A DNA stretch of 64,000 nucleotides from Rhodospirillaceae bacterium. GTDB lineage: Bacteria; Pseudomonadota; Alphaproteobacteria; Rhodospirillales; Rhodospirillaceae. Of the stretch, positions 1 to 8,296 are shown one piece after another. The position numbers were made by a program, and so were the translations under genes. Numbering within the stretch: position 1 is the first letter of the stretch; the number at the start of each line of letters is the position of its first letter. The stretch spans positions 30,962 through 94,961 of the forward strand of contig JABJAH010000044.1 in assembly GCA_018666155.1 (NCBI GenBank), written 5' to 3'. Below the pieces are notes generated by a model. The model did no database searches, was not told the DNA's origin, and was given only the letters and a program-made list of their open reading frames with translations.

Positions 1-2
1 AT

Positions 3-263
3 CCCGAGCCCATAGGCACGTATATGGAAACGATTATTCCAATGATTATTGAGCGTGGTGGTGTGTATCGGGCGTGGACGACTCCAGAAGGTCCCCGTGT
101 TCTGGCAGGCGACTGGCAGCCGCAATATTTAGTGTTATCAGAATGGCCCTCGATCGAAGAACCAAGGGATTTTTGGTATTCGGACACGTATCAGAACGTC
201 GCCATCCCGACCCGACAACCTGCATCTGATTTTACCGTTCTTCTGTTTGAGGCCTCAACATGA
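3..263 (+). CDS. DUF1330-like protein, 5' end cut off by the window
   Basis: The reading frame is open from base 3 to the stop at 261-263, so the gene begins outside the window; the internal Met at base 24 is probably not the start. The visible 87 residues run from a Pro-Glu-Pro-Ile-Gly-Thr-Tyr stretch through GGVYRAW, a 'vLaGDWqPqYLVLSEWPS' segment and the 'FWYSDTYQNV' region. That order is typical of the small ferredoxin-like DUF1330 proteins (about 95-100 residues), whose biochemical role is not established. Its stop overlaps the next gene's start as ATGA, which suggests co-transcription with the dehydrogenase pair downstream. Confidence 0.7.
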   Translation, partial: PEPIGTYMETIIPMIIERGGVYRAWTTPEGPRVLAGDWQPQYLVLSEWPSIEEPRDFWYSDTYQNVAIPTRQPASDFTVLLFEAST

Positions 264-748
264 AGCGTCGCAATTTTCTTGCCGGGTCTAGCGTTCTAAC
301 CATCGCTGCGCTCGCCCTTCCAATTTATCCCTCGCGCGCAGGGGAGCCTTTTACAGACGGGCAAACCGCCGCCTTGTTGCGCCTAGTGAAGGATATTTTT
401 CCCCATGACGCCTTAAGCGACGATCCTTACCAGGCTGTCGTCGGTCAGTTAACGGGCGCGGCGGCTGATCCCAATATGCTGACGCTGTTGCGCGATGGTT
501 TAGCGAGTCTCGACGCCGTGGCAGAGGGCGCATGGCATGAGCGTACAGAAGTTGATCGTGTCTCGGCTCTTAAAGAAATACAGAGCACGCCGTTCTTTTT
601 AACCGTCCGTGTCATGACGTTATTCGGGCTGTATGGAAATCCGGCGATTTGGCCCGCGTTTGGGTATGAGGGCGCATCATACGAGCAAGGAGGATACCTG
701 TTTCGGGGCTTCGACGACCTTGATTGGTTACCGGAGCCGCTGTCATGA
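260..748 (+). CDS. Gluconate 2-dehydrogenase subunit 3-like, Tat-exported
   Basis: A 162-residue protein. It opens with a twin-arginine signal (KRRNFLAG, then a hydrophobic stretch ending near PSRA, about residue 27). The remainder, with 'LLRLVKDIFPHD' early and 'GLYGNPAIWPAFGYEG' and 'YLFRGFDDLDWLPEP' late, fits the gluconate_2-dh3 small-subunit family. In known gluconate, fructose and related membrane dehydrogenases this small subunit carries the Tat signal and takes the flavoprotein subunit, which has none, across the membrane. The next gene overlaps it by ATGA and encodes such a flavoprotein. No cytochrome c subunit is nearby, so the electron acceptor is unknown. Confidence 0.8.
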   Translation: MKRRNFLAGSSVLTIAALALPIYPSRAGEPFTDGQTAALLRLVKDIFPHDALSDDPYQAVVGQLTGAAADPNMLTLLRDGLASLDAVAEGAWHERTEVDRVSALKEIQSTPFFLTVRVMTLFGLYGNPAIWPAFGYEGASYEQGGYLFRGFDDLDWLPEPLS

Positions 749-2313
749 CTCAGTTTGATCAAAACGACGATAGTGTGGTTGTTGTCATCGGGTCCGGTGC
801 TGGCGGCGCGACCGTAGCCCATGAGCTATGCGAAAAAGGCATCAAGGTTGTGGTGCTCGAAGCGGGGCCGAGATTCACCATTGATGATTTTCACAACAAT
901 GAATTAGCGGCCTATCAACAGCTGACGTGGGCAGACAAACGCTATGCTACAGGGGATTGGCCGGCGGCAACTTTGGCGCCCGAAGGCCCAAACTGGATCG
1001 TCAAAGCGGTTGGCGGATCAACCTTGCATTGGAACGGCCTTAGTTTTCGAGCTCAGCCACATGAATTCAAAGCTCGCACGACCTACGGTGAAGTTGAGGG
1101 CGCGTCGTTGGCCGATTGGCCGGTCACCTATGACGAACTTGATCCCTATTACAGCCGAGCTGAAGACAAAATGGGCGTCACTGGGACCCACGGTATTAAG
1201 CGGCACCCGGCCAACAACAATTACAAAGTGCTGTACAACGGCGCGCAACGGATCGGCTACACACAGATTTCTAACGCACGGCAAGCGATCAACTCGGAAT
1301 TCCGCGACGGCCGAGGCGCGTGTATTCAATTGGGGTTCTGCAACCAAGGCTGCAAAATGGGCGCCAAGTGGTCGACCCTGTACTCGGAAATTCCGAAAGC
1401 AGAAGAGACCGGTAATCTGGAACTCCGGTCGGGCTGCATGGTGTTGCGTATCGAGCACGACAAAGCGGGTAACGCCAACGGGGTTATCTATGTGGACGGC
1501 GACGGCGTCGAGCAACGCCAAAGCGCGCGCGTGGTTTGCGTCGCGGGCAATGCTATTGAGACTCCACGGTTGCTGTTGAACTCAAATTCTTCTCTATTCC
1601 CAGACGGCATGGCCAACTCATCGGGTGAGGTGGGTCGCAACTATGTTCGTCACGTTGGTGCCATTGTCTTTGGCGAATTCGATAAGCCGGTCAACATGCA
1701 CCGCGGCATTACTGTTCCTGGAACGGTGTTCGATGAAGCGCGGTTTGATCCTTCTCGAGGCTTCGCTGGGGGGTATCTCATCGAAGCGGTCAGCCTCGGG
1801 TTGACCAACTTGGCCGTGGTCGGTGACGCTGCTGGCTGGGGCCGTAATTACACCGGGTTCCTGGAGAAGTATGACCATCTAGCTGGGGTCCTCCTTAATG
1901 GCGAGGACATGCCACGTTCACAAAATGGCGTGTCATTGCATGATACGGAGCGGGATCAGTATGGCTTGCCGGTGCCAATCATCCACGTCGAAGAACATGA
2001 TAACGACCATGCGATGTCTGCGCACTTCAAGGGGCAGGCCGAAGCATTATTGGGCGCTGCTGGGTCAACCAAGCAGCACCATGTGGTTACAGCGGCGGCG
2101 ACTCACAATATGGGAACCTGCCGGATGAGCGCGGATGAAGACAAGGGTGTGGTCAACAGCTTTGGCCAAACTCATGAGGTCAAAAACCTTTTTGTCTCAG
2201 ACGGCAGTCAGTTCACGACGGCGACGGCCGAGAATCCGACGTTGACCATCGTTGCCTTAGCGATCCGCCAGGCAGACCACATCGCGGCACAAATGAGTGC
2301 GAAAGCCCTGTAG
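745..2313 (+). CDS. GMC-family FAD oxidoreductase (dehydrogenase large subunit)
   Basis: A 522-residue flavoprotein that should oxidise an alcohol or sugar-type substrate. The ADP-binding motif GSGAGG lies at about residues 16-21, followed by 'VVVLEAG'. The C-terminal GMC active-site region has THNMGTCRM (His near 454) and AENPTLT (Asn near 497). A cysteine-rich segment (GACIQLGFCNQGCKMG) in the middle is typical of the gluconate/sorbose dehydrogenase branch. I chose the ATG at 745, which overlaps the previous stop, over an upstream GTG because the Rossmann fold then starts at the usual distance. It has no signal peptide and probably crosses the membrane with the Tat-bearing subunit before it. 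The substrate is not predictable. Confidence 0.88.
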   Translation: MTQFDQNDDSVVVVIGSGAGGATVAHELCEKGIKVVVLEAGPRFTIDDFHNNELAAYQQLTWADKRYATGDWPAATLAPEGPNWIVKAVGGSTLHWNGLSFRAQPHEFKARTTYGEVEGASLADWPVTYDELDPYYSRAEDKMGVTGTHGIKRHPANNNYKVLYNGAQRIGYTQISNARQAINSEFRDGRGACIQLGFCNQGCKMGAKWSTLYSEIPKAEETGNLELRSGCMVLRIEHDKAGNANGVIYVDGDGVEQRQSARVVCVAGNAIETPRLLLNSNSSLFPDGMANSSGEVGRNYVRHVGAIVFGEFDKPVNMHRGITVPGTVFDEARFDPSRGFAGGYLIEAVSLGLTNLAVVGDAAGWGRNYTGFLEKYDHLAGVLLNGEDMPRSQNGVSLHDTERDQYGLPVPIIHVEEHDNDHAMSAHFKGQAEALLGAAGSTKQHHVVTAAATHNMGTCRMSADEDKGVVNSFGQTHEVKNLFVSDGSQFTTATAENPTLTIVALAIRQADHIAAQMSAKAL

Positions 2314-2325
2314 GCGAGTAGGCGT

Positions 2326-3123
2326 CTATGCCGCCAAGAAGTCACGTACGACTTTAGCGCACGCTTCGGGCTGCTCGTAGAACAGCCATGCACCGCCATC
2401 CGCGATTTCCACATAGGTGCTGTTCGCCATCTGTTTGTGCCGCGCGGCAACGTCGCCGCTATACAGGTCCTCTTTTCCTCTGATCAACAATGTTTCCTTG
2501 TCGAATACTTCTCGCGCCTTCTCGCCATCCCAGCGATAAAGAGCGTGGTGCATGTCGAAGGGGCGAAGCCGGGCCTGTAGCCCAACAGCGAAGGGGCGGA
2601 CGGTTACGTCTGGCGGTGTCTTGCTCGCGCTCATCTTCCGGTAGACAGCCCAGGTCTGGGATAGGAAGTCGCCGTCAGAATCCAAAGGGAGGTCCCTGGT
2701 CATGGGTGTGTTCTTCAAAGCCTCAAGCTGTTCAGAACTGCGCGTTCCGCCGCCTGACATAACGACTTTGTCGACCCGGTCCGAATATCGGTTGGAGAGA
2801 TCAATCGAAACACTGACGCCGCCGTGGTGACCAAGAATGTGGGTGCGCTGAGCGCCTAGTTCATCAAGCACGGCCAAAGCAACATCGGTGAGCTCTTCCA
2901 ATTTTAGCTCATGATCAGGATCGCTGGACTTGCCGTGTCCGGGCAGGTCGATGCCCACAACCCGAAACGAGTCTGCAAGCTGGGCGGCCAGCATCACATA
3001 TTCTTCTGACGACTGTGCTGACTGATGGATCAGCGTGAGGAACGGCCCGTTTCCGGTGACCCAGTAATGCACATTGCCAAAAGGTGTCTGGAGATATCGC
3101 CGGTCGATTGATTCTGGTGCCAT
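2326..3123 (-). CDS. Alpha/beta-hydrolase-fold protein lacking Ser nucleophile and catalytic His
   Basis: A 265-residue protein with the full alpha/beta-hydrolase layout: 'FLTLIHQSAQSSEEY' oxyanion-loop region, 'RVVGIDLPGHGKS', nucleophile elbow, and C-terminal 'LLIRGKEDLYSGD'. The elbow reads LGHHGGVSV, so the residue that is normally Ser or Asp is His. The usual late catalytic 'GHW' is GAW (EIADGGAWLFYEQPE). It is therefore unlikely to be a classical serine hydrolase; it could be a binding protein or use different chemistry. The start is the ATG at 3123, seven bases after AGGAG. It lies tail to tail with the GMC gene. Confidence 0.8.
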   Translation of the reverse strand: MAPESIDRRYLQTPFGNVHYWVTGNGPFLTLIHQSAQSSEEYVMLAAQLADSFRVVGIDLPGHGKSSDPDHELKLEELTDVALAVLDELGAQRTHILGHHGGVSVSIDLSNRYSDRVDKVVMSGGGTRSSEQLEALKNTPMTRDLPLDSDGDFLSQTWAVYRKMSASKTPPDVTVRPFAVGLQARLRPFDMHHALYRWDGEKAREVFDKETLLIRGKEDLYSGDVAARHKQMANSTYVEIADGGAWLFYEQPEACAKVVRDFLAA

Positions 3124-3232
3124 GCCCACTCTCCTATCCCCCGTTTAAGGTATTCACTAAGCATGGACGTGTGATACCCACAAGTTCAACGGCGAAGTCG
3201 CAGATTCGTGTGTTCAAAATTATGGAGGCCAT

Positions 3233-3856
3233 GTGCCCAATTCAGCAAAATTCTGGGATAAAACTGCAGAGAAGTATTCGAAGTCGCCGATCAAGAATAT
3301 GGACGCCTACAATCAGACGATGGATCGCGCCAAGGCGCATCTCTCGAATGAAGACAGCGTTCTAGAGATTGGCTGCGGGACAGGCTCTACAGCACTCCTA
3401 TTGGCTGACAGCGTTAAGCACATCACAGCCAGTGATATATCGGCCAACATGATCGAAATTGCTCAATCCAAGGCGAATGATCAAGGCATAAAGAACACCA
3501 GCTTTGTCCAGGCAGACGTCTTTAGTGACACCTTGGCGCCGGGATCGTTCGACGTCATCACAGCTTTTAATGTGTTGCATCTGGTAGAAGATTTTCCAGC
3601 TGTCGTGCGTCGTATAAACGCGCTGTTAAAGCCAGGGGGGCTGTTGATTTCCAAGACGCCGTGCCTAGCAGCGCAAACGCGGCTTTGGAGTATTCCGCTC
3701 TATATCCTGGGAAAGCTACGAGTAGTGCCCTACGTCAACTGCCTTCAGTTCGATAAACTCGAGGTCACTATATCCGGTGGAGGGTTTCAGTTGACTGAGG
3801 TCGGCCAGTATCCGGCATCCTCGATGAGCCGATTTCTCGTTGCCACAAAAGTGTAA
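3233..3856 (+). CDS. Class I SAM-dependent methyltransferase (small)
   Basis: A 207-residue cytosolic methyltransferase. Motif I is VLEIGCGTGS near residues 44-53, followed by the acidic 'ITASDIS' strand, the 'VQADVF' segment, 'FDVITAFNVLHLV' and the 'LLKPGGLLISKTP' post-motif. It starts at a GTG four bases after GGAGG, on the strand opposite the hydrolase-fold gene. It belongs to the UbiE/methyltransferase-11 type and has no resemblance to the three larger H-x-QPGGY methyltransferases in this window. The acceptor, which could be a quinone, small molecule or lipid, cannot be inferred. It stands alone between two minus-strand genes. Confidence 0.82.
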   Translation: MPNSAKFWDKTAEKYSKSPIKNMDAYNQTMDRAKAHLSNEDSVLEIGCGTGSTALLLADSVKHITASDISANMIEIAQSKANDQGIKNTSFVQADVFSDTLAPGSFDVITAFNVLHLVEDFPAVVRRINALLKPGGLLISKTPCLAAQTRLWSIPLYILGKLRVVPYVNCLQFDKLEVTISGGGFQLTEVGQYPASSMSRFLVATKV

Positions 3857-3878
3857 GCGGGGCGGCAGAAAGCTGACG

Positions 3879-4535
3879 CTACCCTTCGGGAAACGGCATA
3901 GTCGGCGTCACGCCGTCCCAGTTCTCGGCTGCGTCACGCATATAGTGGAGTAATCCACCAACGAATTCGTTGTACTCGACATATTCCATATATCCGCCAT
4001 AGGTAGAGCGGGCATCGACGTAAGCCAGTCGACTGTTCGGCTCGAAATGCCCAAGCACGGCGAGGGGGTGTCCAGCTGCTTCTGACTCTGCGATAGAGGC
4101 GTCCAAATCGCTCGTCAACTTGGCGATGTGGTGGAAGCCGCCGCCATTGGCCGCGACTTCAGAATAAATGCTGGGGCGGTCATCATTCGGTTGAATTAGT
4201 TCGATGAAGCTGTCGCCGGAATAGGCCAAACCTATTTTGATATCGAACGGTAGCGGCGCTCCCTCTTTGTCGTTCATAACAAAGCTCTCGAAGACCAAGA
4301 ACGGACCAATCTTTAGCTTTTCCGTCCATTCTTTGATGCTGGCCTCAAGGTCCGTCACGACAAAACAGGTTTGATAAATGGTGTTGATGAGATGGTCCCT
4401 GGGTGCGTCGACGCTCGCTGCGGTTTCTTCACTTGCTTCTGAACAACCGGACAGCCCGGCAACTGTGGCCGTCGCCGCAATGGATGAAAGGGTGCCAAAG
4501 GTACGGCGTGAGACGGGAGACTCAGGTTTTGTCAT
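3879..4535 (-). CDS. VOC/glyoxalase-fold protein, predicted Tat lipoprotein
   Basis: A 218-residue protein with a twin-arginine motif (SRRTFGTL, Arg 10-11) and a lipobox LSGC (Cys31), so it should be an exported, lipid-anchored protein. After a short linker, the domain starts with 'IYQTCFVVTDLEASIKEW' and contains 'FIELIQP', 'GGFHHIAKLTSDLDASI' and 'GYMEYVEYN'. These are the paired beta-alpha-beta-beta-beta elements of the vicinal-oxygen-chelate superfamily, with candidate metal ligands Glu, His and Glu. VOC enzymes such as glyoxalases, epimerases and extradiol dioxygenases are usually cytosolic, so export is unusual. It is the last gene of a three-gene minus-strand unit, 17 bases after the lipoyl-domain gene. 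Confidence 0.78.
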   Translation of the reverse strand: MTKPESPVSRRTFGTLSSIAATATVAGLSGCSEASEETAASVDAPRDHLINTIYQTCFVVTDLEASIKEWTEKLKIGPFLVFESFVMNDKEGAPLPFDIKIGLAYSGDSFIELIQPNDDRPSIYSEVAANGGGFHHIAKLTSDLDASIAESEAAGHPLAVLGHFEPNSRLAYVDARSTYGGYMEYVEYNEFVGGLLHYMRDAAENWDGVTPTMPFPEG

Positions 4536-4552
4536 GATGTTCGCTTTCCAGG

Positions 4553-4789
4553 CTATTGCACGATTTCGGCGATCGGTTCTCCGACCTTGTACGTTTCCCC
4601 GACTTCGCCGATGCAGGTGAACGTGCCTTCAAAGGGGCTTTCGATTTCTACGGTTGTTTTCTCAGTTTCCAGGGCATAGATCGGTTGCCCAAGCGTGACT
4701 TGATTACCGCTTTCAACAAACCATTCTCGTAGCGTGCCTTCCTGCATGGAGACCGCGAGCTTAGGCAATTTCAACATTATTTTTGCCAT
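4553..4789 (-). CDS. Stand-alone lipoyl/biotinyl carrier domain
   Basis: A 78-residue single-domain protein. The hairpin 'ALETEKTTVEIESP' places the modifiable lysine at residue 44. The surrounding ETEK and the absence of the M-K-M pattern of biotin carriers favour lipoylation. 'VTLGQPIYALE' and 'YKVGEPIAEI' form the two symmetric halves of the flattened beta-barrel. In 2-oxoacid dehydrogenase complexes this domain is fused to an E2 acyltransferase; here it stands alone, 11 bases after the fused E1 gene. It probably serves as the swinging arm for that E1, perhaps docking on an E2 core encoded elsewhere. Confidence 0.88.
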   Translation of the reverse strand: MAKIMLKLPKLAVSMQEGTLREWFVESGNQVTLGQPIYALETEKTTVEIESPFEGTFTCIGEVGETYKVGEPIAEIVQ

Positions 4790-4800
4790 CGGTACGGGCC

Positions 4801-6828
4801 CTAACCAGCTATTTGCTTGGCAACATCTTTGATCCGGTCGGCTGTTAAGAAGTGCAAGGATTCAAGGCTAGGGGTGAATGGTACCGGTGTATATGTTCCG
4901 CCAACCCGCTTGATCGGCGCTTTGAGTTTACCATGAAGCTCTTCGCTCAGCTTCGCTGCTAACTCCGCCCCGAAGCCACCGAATTCAACCGCGGCATGAG
5001 CGATGACGGCACGACCTGTTTTTTCTACTGACGCGAGGCAGGTTGCGAAATCCAATGGCACCAGAGAGCGTAGGTCAATGACTTCTGCATCAATGCCGTC
5101 AGCGGCAAGCGCCTCGGCCGCCGCACTGGCCTCTACCGCAGCCCAGCCGTAAGAGATGAGCGTCACATCTTTGCCTTCGCGTCGAACGGCCGCTTTGCCC
5201 AAGGGAATCTCGTAATAGCCTTCCGGCACTTCGGCGGGCACGTAGTAACAGCGCATAGGTTCGATCACCATCACTGGGTCGGGGTCGGCGATGGCGGCCA
5301 AGAGCAGGCCTTTGGCATCTGCCGCAGTGCTCGGTGCAATAACCTTCATTCCCGGTGTATGGGTGAAGAACGCTTCCAACGATTGGGAATGCTGGGCCGC
5401 AAAGTTGCCAATGTTGCCAGCGGTGACGGTACGAATGGTGATGGGCACACTGGTGCGACCGCCAGACATATAGCGCAGCTTCGCTGCATGGTTCGCGATC
5501 TGATCCATGCAAACCATCGTGAAATCGTTAATCATGATCTCAGCCACCGGCTTCATGCCAGACAGGGACGCACCGATAGCCGCTCCGATAATGGCTTGCT
5601 CCGAAATGGGTGTTGCCCGGACCCGGTCCACACCGTGCTTGGTGGAGAGACCGACGGTGGCTTTAGTCACACCACCAGCAGGGTCGGCAATGTCTTCGCC
5701 CAACAGAAACACATCGGGGTCTTTTTCAAGCGCCAGATCAAGGGCCTGGGTGATTGCCTGACACATCGTGATGTTCTGCATGGCCCGGCCCGAGAGATCC
5801 GGCTCAGCTTTGGCGGAAGGGGTTCCCACATAGGGGATGTCTGCCGGGTCCGCGAATACGTCTTTATACAGCTCATCCTCGCCCGGCATCTCGGCAGCCA
5901 TGGATTGCTCCACAGCATCTTCGACTTCTGCTTTAGCGGCGGCTTCAATTGCGTCTAAGTCTGCCGCGGTAGCATTGCCACGTTCGATTAGCGCGGCACG
6001 GAATTTTGCGATCGGTGGGTTGGCTCGAGCAGCGGCCAACTCTTCTTGATCCATATGGTCTTCTTCACTGCCGAAGGAGTGACCCTGTAAACGGTAGGCG
6101 GTGCATTCCAGCAATGTTGGCCCTTTGCCGGATCGCGCCCGGTCGACCGCATTTTTGGCGGCGGCATGAATTGCATCAGGGTCGGTTCCATCGACGGTCT
6201 CTCCGACTAATCCGTAACCCGCGGCTCGCCCAGCAATGCTTTTGCTGCGCGTCGAGTCTTCAAATGACGTGTACTCGGCGTAGGCGTTGTTCTGGCACAG
6301 GAATATGATTGGCAGGTCCCACAGGGCAGCCATATTGATGCTTTCATTGAACGCCCCAATATTGGAGGCGCCTTCGCCGAAGTTGACGATCACCACACGC
6401 CCGGTGTTTTTTAATTTCGCGGCCAGAGCTAGGCCATTGGCGATCGGCATACCTGCACCGACGATGCCCGTCGTTACCATAATGCCGGCGTTGGGGTCCG
6501 ATAGATGCATCGCACCACCTTTGCCCTTGGATGTGCCGTTCACCTTGCCCATCATTTCGGCAATGATCTCGACCATTGGGGTGCCTTTGGCAACGATGTC
6601 GTGGACACCGCGATAGTTTGTCACCACTTGGTCATCTGGATTGAGGAGAGGTGCGATCGCTGCCGGAATGGCCTCTTGTCCGCCGCAAGGGTAGTACTGA
6701 AACTGCAGCGCACCGGCGGCTAGTAGTTGCTGGATGCGTTGGTCGCATGCCTCAATACGCGTCATCGTTTTATAGATGGAGAGCGCGGTAACTTGTGGCA
6801 GTGCGTTCGGTAAAGCTTGATTGGACAT
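4801..6828 (-). CDS. Fused alpha-beta E1 of a 2-oxoacid (pyruvate/acetoin-type) dehydrogenase
   Basis: A 675-residue thiamine-diphosphate enzyme that joins both E1 subunits in one chain. Residues 1 to about 300 are the alpha half, with GEG at 151-153, the NN of the ThDP motif at 180-181, and the phosphorylation-loop-like YRLQGHS at 245-251. A charged linker follows (about 300-345). From about 348 comes the beta half: 'LLGEDIADPAGGVTKAT', 'ATPISEQAIIGAAIG', 'EIMINDF', and the C-terminal 'VIDLRSLVPLD' and 'FGGFGAELAAKL' segments. E1 decarboxylates a 2-oxoacid or cleaves acetoin and acylates a lipoyl domain; the next gene encodes one. No E2 catalytic domain or E3 is in the window. It is first in the unit, with a GGGGGAT ribosome binding site. 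Confidence 0.9.
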   Translation of the reverse strand: MSNQALPNALPQVTALSIYKTMTRIEACDQRIQQLLAAGALQFQYYPCGGQEAIPAAIAPLLNPDDQVVTNYRGVHDIVAKGTPMVEIIAEMMGKVNGTSKGKGGAMHLSDPNAGIMVTTGIVGAGMPIANGLALAAKLKNTGRVVIVNFGEGASNIGAFNESINMAALWDLPIIFLCQNNAYAEYTSFEDSTRSKSIAGRAAGYGLVGETVDGTDPDAIHAAAKNAVDRARSGKGPTLLECTAYRLQGHSFGSEEDHMDQEELAAARANPPIAKFRAALIERGNATAADLDAIEAAAKAEVEDAVEQSMAAEMPGEDELYKDVFADPADIPYVGTPSAKAEPDLSGRAMQNITMCQAITQALDLALEKDPDVFLLGEDIADPAGGVTKATVGLSTKHGVDRVRATPISEQAIIGAAIGASLSGMKPVAEIMINDFTMVCMDQIANHAAKLRYMSGGRTSVPITIRTVTAGNIGNFAAQHSQSLEAFFTHTPGMKVIAPSTAADAKGLLLAAIADPDPVMVIEPMRCYYVPAEVPEGYYEIPLGKAAVRREGKDVTLISYGWAAVEASAAAEALAADGIDAEVIDLRSLVPLDFATCLASVEKTGRAVIAHAAVEFGGFGAELAAKLSEELHGKLKAPIKRVGGTYTPVPFTPSLESLHFLTADRIKDVAKQIAG

Positions 6829-7150
6829 TGGATTGGCATCCCCCTGATTTGGCCGACGAGAGGGGGGGCGTTGGAGTATTGCAGATCTCTGTTTAACCCA
6901 CCCTTTGTCCAGTAGATTGCACGCTAGATGAGGCCTAGGGAAGTGTCTAAGGCTCTATTTTTCGCTGGGCGCAAGCGAAGGTGCAAAGGATGGAAAAGCT
7001 GCTGGCGATCCGCAGCTCCCGACTGCACTTTTGCGACACCGCCCAAGAGGGGGCTGGGTCGGGCTAAATAGACTAGGGGTGCCAGATAGATTATGCACTG
7101 AGTCTCAACTGCTTATTGAGTGTGTTTCCCGAACCGAGGACCCGTTTATC
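6829..7150. other. Divergent intergenic region between E1 and MBL-fold genes
   Basis: This 322-base region separates two divergently transcribed genes, so promoters in both directions should lie here, but I cannot assign convincing -35/-10 pairs. Two small perfect inverted repeats are visible: TTCGCT/AGCGAA at 6961-6979 and AGCTGC/GCAGCT at 6997-7017. The part from 7031 on is open in the frame of the downstream gene, but it shows no domain and is probably leader. Confidence 0.4.
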
Positions 7151-8197
7151 GTGCCGACGCCTGCCAGACCCAATGAGACGCCGTTAGACTTTCCGTGGTC
7201 TGACGCCCCAGAGTCGGAAACGTGCATCGAAGTGGCACCGGGTGTGAACTGGATTCGCATGCCACTGCCATTCGCCCTGGATCACATCAACCTTTGGGTT
7301 CTTGAAGAAACCGATGGCTGGGTTCTGGTCGACAGCGGTTTTGATTCGTCTATCACCCAAGAAATCTGGGCGCGATTGTTTAAAACTGTGTTTGCTGGGA
7401 AACCGCCCAAACGTTTGATCTGCACGCATCACCATCCCGATCACATGGGTTTGGCTGGCTGGCTTACCGAGACCTACGACATTCCTCTTTCGACCACGCA
7501 AAAAGAATGGGACGCCTATCATCTTTGGTCTCGGCTTGAGCCCGAGGCCGTCGTTGAAATGATGGGGCATTTTTACAAGCGTGGAGGTGTTTCTGGAGAT
7601 CGTGGGGAAATTGACCTCAGACGCCGCAAGAGCATGTCCTCTCGGGACCGGGCAGACCCCATAGCATTCGCTCGCATTGAAGAGGCAGATGAGATCAAAA
7701 TCGATGGTCGGCCTTGGACCGTGAATATCGGCACCGGACATGCACCCGAGCTTGCCGCCCTGTTCCGAGCGGACGACAAGGTGTTGATCTCAGGTGATCA
7801 GGTGTTGCCTCGGATTTCACCTAACGTGAGCGTTATGCCGTTCGCCTTAGACGCGGACCCGTTGAAGGATTTTCTCGACAGCCTCGATCGTTTTCGCACT
7901 CTGCCTGTCGATACTCTTGTCCTACCGTCGCACAAGCTGCCGTTTTACGGTCTTCACGATAGGATTGATGCTCTCAAATCTCACCATATGGATCGATTAG
8001 ACGATGCGTTTACTGCTTGCGTCGATCCCACAACTGCCGCGGATGCGACGACCGTTCTTTTTCCGAGGGCCCTAGACGATCACCAGTATTTCTTTGCCCT
8101 CGGCGAAACGTTGGCGCACCTGAATTATCTATGGTGTGACGAACAAGTCTCTCGAGAAGAAACTGCATCCGGGACATTCGTCTTTCAGAGCCGATAA
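7151..8197 (+). CDS. Metallo-beta-lactamase-fold hydrolase
   Basis: A 348-residue cytosolic protein with the metal-binding signature HHHPDH near residues 93-98 in 'ICTHHHPDHMGLAGW'. Further ligands sit in 'GTGHAPELAALF' (His), 'VLISGDQVLP' (Asp) and 'LVLPSHKLPFYG' (His), the full set for a two-metal MBL hydrolase. The long C-terminal part is of the kind seen in lactonase or thioesterase-like members. I place the start at GTG 7151 because GAGGA lies ten bases upstream; an in-frame extension to 7031 lacks a good ribosome binding site. The substrate (lactone, thioester or other) cannot be told. Confidence 0.82.
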   Translation: MPTPARPNETPLDFPWSDAPESETCIEVAPGVNWIRMPLPFALDHINLWVLEETDGWVLVDSGFDSSITQEIWARLFKTVFAGKPPKRLICTHHHPDHMGLAGWLTETYDIPLSTTQKEWDAYHLWSRLEPEAVVEMMGHFYKRGGVSGDRGEIDLRRRKSMSSRDRADPIAFARIEEADEIKIDGRPWTVNIGTGHAPELAALFRADDKVLISGDQVLPRISPNVSVMPFALDADPLKDFLDSLDRFRTLPVDTLVLPSHKLPFYGLHDRIDALKSHHMDRLDDAFTACVDPTTAADATTVLFPRALDDHQYFFALGETLAHLNYLWCDEQVSREETASGTFVFQSR

Positions 8198-8230
8198 CAT
8201 CCGTGTCACGCGGTCCGGCTCTCCCTAATC

Positions 8231-8255
8231 GATAAGCTCGACAGATGAGCTTATC
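8231..8255. terminator. Hairpin between convergent genes
   Basis: A perfect 9-base stem, GATAAGCTC/GAGCTTATC, with a 7-base loop lies between the stops of two convergent genes. There is no T-run on either side, so intrinsic termination is uncertain; it may instead stabilise 3' ends. Confidence 0.4.
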
Positions 8256-8296
8256 CGGCAATCCAGGAATCGTTTACGCCTCATTCTATATCTATC

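Noticed and set aside
944..1579. A 211-codon plus-strand frame inside the GMC gene
   Set aside because: It is out of frame with the GMC oxidoreductase, rich in Arg/Trp/Ser and without any domain; a shadow of codon usage.
5359..5958. A 199-codon plus-strand frame opposite the fused E1 gene
   Set aside because: Antisense to conserved E1 beta sequence and lacking recognisable motifs.
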